Shown: positions 1 to 8,243 of the stretch, piece after piece
Layout of the letters: every line of letters begins with the position of its first letter
Numbering within the stretch: the first letter of the stretch is position 1
Virus record (IMG/VR): IMGVR_UViG_3300021962_000442
Location: 1-30,154 of that record
DNA length: 30,154 nt
Source of the DNA: a virus
Strand: one strand, 5' to 3'
The notes under the pieces: model-generated
Databases searched by the model: none
What the model saw: the letters and a program-made list of their open reading frames with translations, nothing else
Told to the model about the DNA's origin: nothing
Translations under genes and position numbers: made by a program

Positions 1-130
1 TATAGATGGGTTATAGACAACCAAACTGGTTCGTCATCATCACTCAACTCCATAACCGTCCCTGTAGGTTTTACCGCAGTACAAGATATCGCAACTCCAA
101 CCTTCGCAACTGGTATCCATACTTTTTACA
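1..130. repeat. Left copy of terminal overlap (circular genome junction)
   Basis: These 130 bases match the last 129 bases of the window (30026-30154). The only difference is a T-run near the inner end: five Ts here (122-127 area) against four in the right copy. Within this copy the fibre reading frame stays open into its C-terminus, so the five-T version is the coding-consistent one. The simplest reading is assembly of a circular or terminally redundant phage genome with overlapping ends. It is not an internal repeat with its own function. Confidence 0.93.
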
Positions 131-174
131 TCACTGTGATAAATGACCTTGTTATTGTAGGACACTATAAATAA
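1..174 (+). CDS. C-terminal end of the tail fibre protein (continues from the right edge)
   Basis: Frame 1 is open from the first base and stops with TAA at 172-174, giving 57 residues ending in VIVGHYK. Across the terminal overlap it is in frame with the gene that starts at 27740, because 30026 is codon 763 of that gene. Joined, the protein would be 819 residues. The segment is beta-rich with alternating hydrophobic residues and probably forms the C-terminal cap of the fibre. It ends 3 bases before the next ATG, so it belongs to the rightward late operon. Confidence 0.88.
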   Translation, partial: YRWVIDNQTGSSSSLNSITVPVGFTAVQDIATPTFATGIHTFYITVINDLVIVGHYK

Positions 175-177
175 GAG

Positions 178-798
178 ATGGCGGCTCCAAGACAAAATAG
201 ATACCAACAGAGTGAAATCGGTTTACGGCTTGCGATAGAGGATGAACTAACCCGTGCTATCAAAGGTGAATTAAGTCAGTATTATGTTAGTAGGGCGTAT
301 GATGGTACAGTAAAACCAATAGGTTCGAATAAACCTTCTTATGTAGGTCCAAAAATCATGAATAGTAACTTGATAAATCAAGTTGATTGTTATTTTGAGA
401 CGGATTTTGAAACAGGAGACCCTGAACTTGTAGTTGATTTTGGTAGTGCTGATTATTGGTATTATGTAAACTACGGGCGTAAAGGTAAGTATCAATCACC
501 AGGTAATAGATACCCACCTCTAGCAGTAGGTGTTGAGATAGCGAATAAGAGAGGGGCATACCCTGGTTTGACTTTATCCCAAACCGCATACCTCATCAAC
601 CGCTCCATTGGAGAATATGGAACTTATGGTATCGAGTTTATTGAGCAAGCATGGGCGAAGGCACAAGAAAAAGTTGTAGATAAATTCGGACTTTATGGGT
701 CATTATGGATAGAAAACCAAATAAACAAAATAACTGCGATTTGGGGCAGTGAAACAAAAGATGAAGGCTCCTTTGTAATAAGTTTACAAGTAGAATAA
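178..798 (+). CDS. Neck / tail-completion protein, HK97 gp10-like
   Basis: The protein has 206 residues. The N-terminal half is helical and charged. The centre carries YYVNYGRKGKYQSPGNRYPP (about residues 95-114), then a helix-rich stretch ending near FIEQAW. A V-x-x-G-R-x-x-G-K-x-P-P pattern followed by an 'LA-x-I-x-R-x-I-x-x-x-G' helix is what I know from HK97 gp10-type head-tail joining or tail-completion proteins, and the length fits. Position between the fibre and distal-tail genes supports a virion role. There is no Shine-Dalgarno sequence; the ATG follows the fibre stop by 3 bases. The exact joint in the virion is inferred, and a minor tail protein is the main alternative. Confidence 0.55.
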   Translation: MAAPRQNRYQQSEIGLRLAIEDELTRAIKGELSQYYVSRAYDGTVKPIGSNKPSYVGPKIMNSNLINQVDCYFETDFETGDPELVVDFGSADYWYYVNYGRKGKYQSPGNRYPPLAVGVEIANKRGAYPGLTLSQTAYLINRSIGEYGTYGIEFIEQAWAKAQEKVVDKFGLYGSLWIENQINKITAIWGSETKDEGSFVISLQVE

Positions 799-801
799 GA
801 T

Positions 802-2331
802 ATGAGTATTAATTTAAGCATAACAAATACACCCCCACCACTACAACCTGTTTTAAGTGATGGTATATTTTTTACATTTAGTGCGGATACCACTAACACT
901 TATAAGTTCAAGTACAAGTATGAGCTTTACATAAACAACCAGTTAGAGTTCGCTGGTAAGTGTACGCCCAACCCTTATGGATTAGGGATTGCTGATTTAC
1001 AACAAGTATTAGACACTTATTGTGTAAACAACCCTATCGCATTGTGGGATACCACCCCTATTTATACACACCAAACAAAAGCATTCTCAAAACCTTATGA
1101 GGCGAATGTAATACCTTATTTTATCAAAGTGGGTTATGAATATGCGGACTCACCATTGGGCTCACTTACAGGTTTTACAGGTATAGGTAATACAATAGGA
1201 GCACCCGAATTTACAACAGATACCTATAAGGTGTGGTGGTCTACAATGGGGGTAAATGGTAATGCGAATAATGAAAACTTTGATGTAGACCCTTTTATCC
1301 TATCAGGCACACCTACCACTACTGACCCAACAACTACGGGTTTATTTTTAACTAACTCACCAAGATATAGGGATATAGATACTAACGAGTATTATACATT
1401 AGGTTTTACTAACTATTACCTGGGCCCAAACATTTATGATGATTTGTTGTCTGAACCCTATTATGTTGAGTATACTTTTTATGATTTCAATGGTGATGTA
1501 ATATCGGCAAGAACTTATGATAATATTACTACCAATGGTGGTGGTCCGAGAACCGATTGTAATAATGTTTACCAACAGTTATATTTGATTGACCCTATTA
1601 GTGGTAGTAGTTATAATACACTTTATGTAGGAGCCGGACCACAAAATATACAAGATTTTCCACCAAACTGCGCTCAATATACAGTACAACTATTTGGTGG
1701 TTTTACAGGTAGTACCACACCAATACCGGTATCACCTACACCAACTCCAAGCCCAACTCCGGGAGGTATAACACCTACCCCGACACCTACACCCTCTACA
1801 ACTCCCTGGTGTGCTGGTTGTACTGATTACACTTTGATTTATACCGGTAGTTGTGAATCACTAGCCAGTGTAACATTTACAAACTGCGAATATGGAATAC
1901 CACAAACTATAAAATTAACTTGTGGTGTTTATTATAACATTTGTAGTTGTAGTGCTCCACTCGTACCGGCTGAGGTAAATGTAACCACAGGATTTAGTTG
2001 TGTGCCAGCACCAACCCCATCACCATCAGCGACACCACCAGCGACACCTACACCATCACCTTCCGTGAGTGTGTTTACATATTTGGGTAGAAGTATACCT
2101 GACGGAACGGATGGTCCGGATGCTTGTAGTAGATACCAAACCGTGCGTTCTTATCAAGGAACAAAAGCACTATCCAATCTTGGTGTGGGTGATTATTTAT
2201 ATGATAGTTATCCTACCACCCCAACGAACGGAAGTGATTTATGGATTGCTTTAAAAGTAGGTGGAGCGGGAAGCGCATATTCATTCCAAGTCGCTATGGA
2301 TGGGGAAATACTAAACACTTATACTTGTTAA
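802..2331 (+). CDS. Distal tail / receptor-interaction protein with two P/T-rich linkers
   Basis: The protein has 509 residues. The N-terminal part (about 1-300) is rich in Tyr, Asn and Thr and looks like beta-sandwich domains. Two proline-threonine linkers follow (DNA about 1725-1803 and 2008-2066). They bracket a cysteine-rich module starting WCAGC with about ten cysteines, and a small C-terminal domain follows the second linker. The N-terminal style ('YELYINNQLEFAG... NPYGLGIADLQQVLDTY') resembles tail proteins of Bacteroidota phages as I remember them. The gene lies 3 bases from each neighbour. The cysteine-rich module and linkers look like shuffled exposed domains; host-surface binding is inference. 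Confidence 0.5.
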   Translation: MSINLSITNTPPPLQPVLSDGIFFTFSADTTNTYKFKYKYELYINNQLEFAGKCTPNPYGLGIADLQQVLDTYCVNNPIALWDTTPIYTHQTKAFSKPYEANVIPYFIKVGYEYADSPLGSLTGFTGIGNTIGAPEFTTDTYKVWWSTMGVNGNANNENFDVDPFILSGTPTTTDPTTTGLFLTNSPRYRDIDTNEYYTLGFTNYYLGPNIYDDLLSEPYYVEYTFYDFNGDVISARTYDNITTNGGGPRTDCNNVYQQLYLIDPISGSSYNTLYVGAGPQNIQDFPPNCAQYTVQLFGGFTGSTTPIPVSPTPTPSPTPGGITPTPTPTPSTTPWCAGCTDYTLIYTGSCESLASVTFTNCEYGIPQTIKLTCGVYYNICSCSAPLVPAEVNVTTGFSCVPAPTPSPSATPPATPTPSPSVSVFTYLGRSIPDGTDGPDACSRYQTVRSYQGTKALSNLGVGDYLYDSYPTTPTNGSDLWIALKVGGAGSAYSFQVAMDGEILNTYTC

Positions 2332-2334
2332 ACA

Positions 2335-2868
2335 ATGGGAGTTATACCACAACCAGTACCAAATACTTTTACCCCCGGTAACTGCTCAGGTTATACGGCG
2401 GTAAGCGAGATTTTTACCTTTAATATCAAAGACAACTGCTCAAGGGCAGGTACAGAAAAAAGACAACTTATGTTTTTAAACCGATATGGTATGTACGACT
2501 ACTTTACCTTCATTTGTGAAAGAGGTGAAGGGATGGCTATCAACAGACAAACCTATAATAGTTGGAATGTAGATTGGGGTAGTAGTAACCCTAACAAAAC
2601 CCAATACTCACGGGGTTTGACGGATAGTGTTGTGGATATGGAACAAACAGTATTAGTAAACTCGGGATTTATTAACCAACCAGATATGTTATGGTTAGAG
2701 GAGTTATACACTAGTAATGAGGTTTATGAAATCCAAAGTGATGGTGGGTTATATCCTGTAAACATTATAAACACGGAGTTTGTAAGAAAAATACAGGGTA
2801 ATAAAACCATTGTTAATTTGGAATTAACTTATAGATATAGTAATAACATTCAACTATTACACAAATAA
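2335..2868 (+). CDS. Virion protein, probable distal-tail component
   Basis: The protein has 177 residues. A recognisable core is FLNRYGMYDYFTF (about 48-60), and the C-terminal half has MLWLEELYTSNEVYEI followed by strands ending in YRYSNN. In related phages I recall this pair of motifs as the C-terminal half of one larger tail protein, whose N-terminal half looks like the start of the preceding gene. This may therefore be the second part of a split protein. No enzymatic motif is visible. The ATG comes 3 bases after the previous stop, and the stop codon abuts the next ATG, so the three genes are likely translated together. Confidence 0.45.
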   Translation: MGVIPQPVPNTFTPGNCSGYTAVSEIFTFNIKDNCSRAGTEKRQLMFLNRYGMYDYFTFICERGEGMAINRQTYNSWNVDWGSSNPNKTQYSRGLTDSVVDMEQTVLVNSGFINQPDMLWLEELYTSNEVYEIQSDGGLYPVNIINTEFVRKIQGNKTIVNLELTYRYSNNIQLLHK

Positions 2869-5418
2869 ATGAATACTACCTTACTTGTAACAATCACGGG
2901 TGGAACATATCAGAGGTTAGATATTTATGAAGATATACCCATATCATTAGTAATACAACAATCTGACCTTACTGATTTAACGGCACGCCGTGTACCCTAC
3001 TCAAAAACTATATCTATACCCGATACCCAAAATAACGCCAGAATATTTGAGCATTATTATGAGGTAAATGGTTTAGATTTTAACCCCCTAAACAAACTAC
3101 CATGTGTAGTCCAATATAGGGGTACGGATATTTTTACAGGGGTGTTAAGGTTAAACGCAGTTATTGAGACACTAACAAGTCGCACTTATGAGGTTTATAT
3201 TTTGGGTGATGCGGCTGATTTCGCAAGCGATATTAAAAACCTTACTTTACAAGATATCCAATGGAGTGATTTATTACACGAACAAAGTTATAGTGCGGTA
3301 ACAACAAGTTGGGAGGCGAAGGATAATGACACCGATGGTTTATTTGGGGGTAAAATAATATACCCACTTATACACTACGGATTGGAATACCAAAGTGCCA
3401 GTGCGACTACCGCAGCCTTTTCATTTTCTTTTGGTCAGAGCGACTCTTTTAGTACAAGCGGTAATCCTATGCCGGTTCAGTATTTTAAACCCGCCATCAG
3501 AGTAAAAGAGGTGTTAGATAGAATATTTGATTTGACACCATATAACATTGAGAGTGAATTTTTTGATACCAAGTATTTTAAGTCCATTTACATGGATACC
3601 TTCCAAAATGGTTTAACAGGTTTAGATACCATCAGTGCCGTAACTAACCAAAATATTTTTAGAGCATTTGGGGAAACACCATTGATTTTAAGGTATGAGA
3701 AAGATGAATATTTAGAGATACCCCTACAAGATAACCTCGCCGGTGCGTATGACCCATTGGATAACTACTCCAACTTACTTAATGGATTTTTTACGGCACC
3801 CTATCAAGGGGATTATGGTTTTAACTTACGCTTTAACTACCGAGCCGTACCATTAGTGTTATTTAGATTTTTTAGTATTGAGGTTTATAAAACTACAACA
3901 AATGATTGGTTAAATGATGGAACATTGGTTTACTCCTCACCAAGTGAATCTTTGTTTTTCAATGTACTCACACCACCTCGTTCTGTAAACTTATTTTTCA
4001 ACCTAACCTTACAACCTGGTGAAAGGGTAAAAGCATTTGTAAAATGTGGTTCAGCAGCGGGTACTGGTAACCCTGAGTTTTTTTTATTACCTTATGATTT
4101 TGGTGGTGTAACTGATGAGTATATTTTATGGGATTTGTATTATGGTCCGGATTTATCCGCATCCCAAACAGTTGATATTAGATTAGGTTTACCTAACTAC
4201 AACCTATTTGAGTTCATCAAATCCATGATAACAATGTTTAACCTTGTTATCTCACAGGATGAAAATGAAAAAATATTACGGATTGAGCCTTATAACTGGT
4301 TTTATAATGATAGTGATAGACCCGTACAGGATTGGACTAATAGGATTGACCGCTCACAAGAATACCGCATTGAGCCGTTGAGTTTTGATTTACCCAAAGA
4401 GAATGTATGGACTTGTATGGATACGGGGGATGAATACCTCAACAAACTTTATAGGGATAAGTTTGATTTTGTTTATGGAAGGTATAAGTATACAACCACC
4501 AATAATATTTTTAGTGGTATACAAGAATATGTTATCCCATTTGGTGCTGTACCTACCTCTGGTTTAACAAATGCGACAAACTTTGTTATCCCCAAGTTTT
4601 ATTATGAGAATAACAACCAGGAGATACCTTATGCGAAAAACCCACACTTGTTTTTTTGGACAGGTAATAGATATGCTTACACCGATGAGTATAAAACAGT
4701 ACCAGGTTATTGGTGGTTGTTATCAGGTAATACACCGGTACAACAAACTACCTATCCATGTGTAAGTCATATTACAAACTTGGATTTACAGGTTGATAAC
4801 CTTATATCCGATTTAAACTTTATCTCCACATTTGATTTTTATGGTAACTCAAATAACCAGATTGAGCAGTTTACGCAGTATGATTTGTATAATACTTTTT
4901 GGTCCACTTTTGTGGATAACATTTATACACCACAAACAAGGCGTATAAAATGTAGGGTATTTATGACACCGATTGATGTTTATGATACCACACTGCGTGA
5001 TAAGATTTGGATAAAGGATGCGTATTATACTATTGAAAAAATAAATGAAGCGGATTTGGTAAACAAAAAACTTACAGAGGTACAACTTATCAAAGATGTA
5101 AACCCGTATTATAAAGTTATCCCACCCGCACCAGTATACCCACTTTCAGGTAATACACCTTACCCGCCAGTAGAGCCAACATTTATAACCGAATGTTATG
5201 TCTCAACAGATAAAACGGCTGTTTGTAATGGAACAGCATCAATAGAAACTATAACCACTTTTGGTACCGGTATTTTACAAAACTTCCGTAAAGTGTACCG
5301 AGATACGGGGACGGCATTAGTTTTACTAAACATGGGTGAATACCTGCGTCAAACAACAACATCAGATATGTTTGTTGTCGCAGATACTTATGGTAGAATA
5401 TTAGAACAAGATTGTTAA
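2869..5418 (+). CDS. Large tail tip / baseplate protein
   Basis: The protein has 849 residues. The N-terminal region has LDIYEDIPISLVIQQSDLTD, then RRVPYSKTISIPDTQNNARIFEHYY (split across residues 38-62), a combination I know from large tail proteins of Bacteroidota phages. The centre has VKEVLDRIF and long Tyr/Phe-rich beta segments. The last ~50 residues, after a Pro-rich stretch, contain a short Cys-containing module ending in LEQDC. There are no transmembrane segments. Its position directly before the tape measure gene supports a tail tip or hub role. Which of hub, distal tail or carbohydrate-binding function applies cannot be told from sequence alone. Confidence 0.6.
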   Translation: MNTTLLVTITGGTYQRLDIYEDIPISLVIQQSDLTDLTARRVPYSKTISIPDTQNNARIFEHYYEVNGLDFNPLNKLPCVVQYRGTDIFTGVLRLNAVIETLTSRTYEVYILGDAADFASDIKNLTLQDIQWSDLLHEQSYSAVTTSWEAKDNDTDGLFGGKIIYPLIHYGLEYQSASATTAAFSFSFGQSDSFSTSGNPMPVQYFKPAIRVKEVLDRIFDLTPYNIESEFFDTKYFKSIYMDTFQNGLTGLDTISAVTNQNIFRAFGETPLILRYEKDEYLEIPLQDNLAGAYDPLDNYSNLLNGFFTAPYQGDYGFNLRFNYRAVPLVLFRFFSIEVYKTTTNDWLNDGTLVYSSPSESLFFNVLTPPRSVNLFFNLTLQPGERVKAFVKCGSAAGTGNPEFFLLPYDFGGVTDEYILWDLYYGPDLSASQTVDIRLGLPNYNLFEFIKSMITMFNLVISQDENEKILRIEPYNWFYNDSDRPVQDWTNRIDRSQEYRIEPLSFDLPKENVWTCMDTGDEYLNKLYRDKFDFVYGRYKYTTTNNIFSGIQEYVIPFGAVPTSGLTNATNFVIPKFYYENNNQEIPYAKNPHLFFWTGNRYAYTDEYKTVPGYWWLLSGNTPVQQTTYPCVSHITNLDLQVDNLISDLNFISTFDFYGNSNNQIEQFTQYDLYNTFWSTFVDNIYTPQTRRIKCRVFMTPIDVYDTTLRDKIWIKDAYYTIEKINEADLVNKKLTEVQLIKDVNPYYKVIPPAPVYPLSGNTPYPPVEPTFITECYVSTDKTAVCNGTASIETITTFGTGILQNFRKVYRDTGTALVLLNMGEYLRQTTTSDMFVVADTYGRILEQDC

Positions 5419-5419
5419 G

Positions 5420-8224
5420 ATGGCTGCGAATAATATAGGTTTACGGATTACACTAAACGGGGTTGATACAGTAGTAAGGAGTATTACAGAACTTGAAAAT
5501 GCTATCAAGTCTGCGAAAGAACAACTTACAGGTGAACAACTTGGTAGTGCGCAATTTAAAAAACTAACAGGTGAAATATCCAAAGCAGAGGGTAAACTAA
5601 AAGATTTACAAAAAAGAGCCGAGGGTATTAGTTTAGAAAAACGGATAGGTGATTTTACCAAGTTCGGAGCAGCGATAACCGCATCCTTCGCAGGGGCAGT
5701 CGCAGCAGTAAACCTATTTGGTGCTGATACCGAAAAAGTGTCAAAAGCAGCAGCCGCAGCACAAAATGTTTTAACGATAGCACTGGCAGCCCGTAGTGCC
5801 GCAGAGGGCTTCGCAGCCGCAGGTACTGTGGTACTTACAGTAGAAACTTACGCACTAGCCGCAGCAGAATATGTTGCGACAACAGCGACGGGGGTACTAG
5901 CGACCGCACTTGAAACTTTATTCGCAGTCATCGCAGCGAACCCTATTGGTGCGATTTTGGTCGCTATTGGTTTACTCATCGCCGGTGTAGTATACCTTAC
6001 AAGTTCAACCGATGATGCCAGGGAAGCAGAGGAGGCATACCAAAGAACATTACAGCGTGGTAAATCAATCCGTGAAGACCAATTAAAGTTATTACAAGCA
6101 CAGGGTGCTGCTGAAGATGTTATCGCACAAAAGCGTTTACAAAACGCCCAAGCAGATGCGCTGGACGCTCAAAGGGAATTAAGCAGGGCTATCGCACAGA
6201 AAAAATCTATAAAGGAGATTGAGGATTTACGAACCAAAGCATCCCAAGCAAGCCGTAATGTGGAAATAGAAAGAGCATCATTACAAACCACAATAAGAAA
6301 CAAAGAAAAACGAGAGTTAGAAGCGGCTAGACAAGCGGAAAAGGAAAGATTAGCAGAAAGAGAAAAACTTATCAAAGATAATGCTCGTGTCGCATTGGAG
6401 GCGATTGCGACGGAGAAAAAAGCATTTGAGGATTTGTTAAAAACATTAGAAAAAGAAATACCTGAACCCCTCGTAGTTACACAACTAAAATCAGTAATAG
6501 AGGTTAGTAAACAACTCGGACAAGTTGGTATACAAAAATCTTTTCAAGGTATACTAGATGATTTTTACGCTCTACCACCCGCAGTGGAAAAATCAACAGG
6601 GGAGTTGGATAAGTTCGGTAAAATGATGATTGAAGGTTTACCCAATATAAGGTTTGTTACCAGTAATATACTTGGTAGAACTGTAAAGGATTTTGGTGAC
6701 TTCCGTGATAAGTTGAGTAGGGCACTGCGTGCTGATGAAATATCCAGAGAGGCGTATGAGGCAGGTATTGAGATTGCGAATGCTTACCAAAAAATATTTG
6801 AGGTAATAAATGACCCAAAACAACCTGAACTTAAAGATATTGATATTACGGGATTGCGTAAAGCGACAGAAAACCTTGAAGCCGCAGGTGGTGAGTTTAT
6901 TTATACCTTTCAAGAAATAGAGGGTGAGTTAGTCGCTATCCAACTTAAAACCGATGATGACCTTACCGTCGCTCAAAATAAGTATAATACACGGGTACTA
7001 GCCGAAACCATGAAAGTCAAAAGGTATCTTTTGAAAAATAGTGAGGAGATACAGGCAATCCGTGAACAAGATGCGATTGACGGCACTAACCTGGCTGAGG
7101 AAACTGCTCAAGCACAGGCTGAGGCAGCAATTAAGGGTCTTGTAGAAAAACAAAAACAAATCATTTTAAAGGAGGACGAGATTAGTGCGTTTTATATTGA
7201 AATAGGTAAACTCCGTTTAGAGCGTGAACAACTACAAAATAAAGCACTGTTAGGTATAGTAAGTCAAAATGTTGACTTGATTATCGCAGAGGGACAAAAA
7301 CTTTATGATATTGACAGCGCCGCATTTGAGGAATATATCCAAGATAAAATAAGTGGGTTGATAGATTATACTAAACTAGATGCGGAAGGTTTACAACAAC
7401 TTGAAGCATTATATGCCGAGTTTTACAAAAAGGTAAAAGAACAAAGGGATAAAAACTCTGCGGATGAAAAAGCGGATTTTGATAAGAGGGTACAAAAGGT
7501 AGAACAAAATATTAGGGATATACAAGCCGCTATTACCTCTGTAAGTCAAACCCTCGCTGACTTTTATGCCCTCCAACTAGATAACCTAGATAAACAACAG
7601 GAAGCCTTACAGGCGAAAATTCTTGGTGATACAAAGGAAGCGAATGAGAAGCGTATAGAGTTGGATAAGATATACCAAAAGGAAAGGTCGGATTTAGAAA
7701 AGAAAGCACTCAAAACTTCATTGAGGCTTACCTTGTTACAGGCTATCGCTGACGCAGCGGCTGCGGTTGTAACCATCTTTAAACAAACCGGTATATTGGG
7801 TGGTGCGGCAGCGACGGCTATCGCTATAAGTAGTGCGGCGCAGATTGCGATTATTACGGCACAACTCAATAGTATTGACAAATACCGCCGTGGTGGTAAA
7901 CTTATGAAATACGCAGGCGGTGGTATGGTAGTTGGACCTTCTCATGAAATGGGTGGGGTAAAATATCAAGGTGGTGGTATAGAGTTAGAAGGTAATGAGG
8001 CGGTGATAAATAGGGTCAGTAGTATAAGGTACGCTGGACTTTTGAGTGAAATAAACCAATCGGGCGGTGGAAAACCATTAGTGGTAAATAACTTTGATGA
8101 TAGTAGGATTGTAGAAGCGATAGCGAAACAAAAGCGTGAACCAATACGAGCGTATGTATTGGAGCAAGAGATTACAAACAAACAGGCTGTATCACGCCGT
8201 TTAGAACAACTCTCACAAATATAA
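5420..8224 (+). CDS. Tape measure protein
   Basis: The protein has 934 residues. The start is a short amphipathic region, followed by Ala-rich hydrophobic segments (about 82-99 and 112-195) including NPIGAILVAIGLLIAG. A long charged coiled coil covers much of the middle. A second hydrophobic stretch lies near 770-812, and the Gly-rich C-terminus has RRGGKLMKYAGGGMVVGPSH. This layout is typical of siphovirus tape measures. It sets tail length and is threaded through the tube during assembly. By the usual proportion the length would suggest a tail of roughly 140 nm (estimate). The ATG lies one base after the upstream stop. Confidence 0.9.
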   Translation: MAANNIGLRITLNGVDTVVRSITELENAIKSAKEQLTGEQLGSAQFKKLTGEISKAEGKLKDLQKRAEGISLEKRIGDFTKFGAAITASFAGAVAAVNLFGADTEKVSKAAAAAQNVLTIALAARSAAEGFAAAGTVVLTVETYALAAAEYVATTATGVLATALETLFAVIAANPIGAILVAIGLLIAGVVYLTSSTDDAREAEEAYQRTLQRGKSIREDQLKLLQAQGAAEDVIAQKRLQNAQADALDAQRELSRAIAQKKSIKEIEDLRTKASQASRNVEIERASLQTTIRNKEKRELEAARQAEKERLAEREKLIKDNARVALEAIATEKKAFEDLLKTLEKEIPEPLVVTQLKSVIEVSKQLGQVGIQKSFQGILDDFYALPPAVEKSTGELDKFGKMMIEGLPNIRFVTSNILGRTVKDFGDFRDKLSRALRADEISREAYEAGIEIANAYQKIFEVINDPKQPELKDIDITGLRKATENLEAAGGEFIYTFQEIEGELVAIQLKTDDDLTVAQNKYNTRVLAETMKVKRYLLKNSEEIQAIREQDAIDGTNLAEETAQAQAEAAIKGLVEKQKQIILKEDEISAFYIEIGKLRLEREQLQNKALLGIVSQNVDLIIAEGQKLYDIDSAAFEEYIQDKISGLIDYTKLDAEGLQQLEALYAEFYKKVKEQRDKNSADEKADFDKRVQKVEQNIRDIQAAITSVSQTLADFYALQLDNLDKQQEALQAKILGDTKEANEKRIELDKIYQKERSDLEKKALKTSLRLTLLQAIADAAAAVVTIFKQTGILGGAAATAIAISSAAQIAIITAQLNSIDKYRRGGKLMKYAGGGMVVGPSHEMGGVKYQGGGIELEGNEAVINRVSSIRYAGLLSEINQSGGGKPLVVNNFDDSRIVEAIAKQKREPIRAYVLEQEITNKQAVSRRLEQLSQI

Positions 8225-8243
8225 AAAAGGGATATTTATTATT

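Noticed and set aside
7564-7881. Hydrophobic minus-strand frame opposite the tape measure gene
   Set aside because: It is antisense to an Ala-rich coding region. GCx codons read backwards give hydrophobic residues. No leader or operon context supports a leftward gene there.
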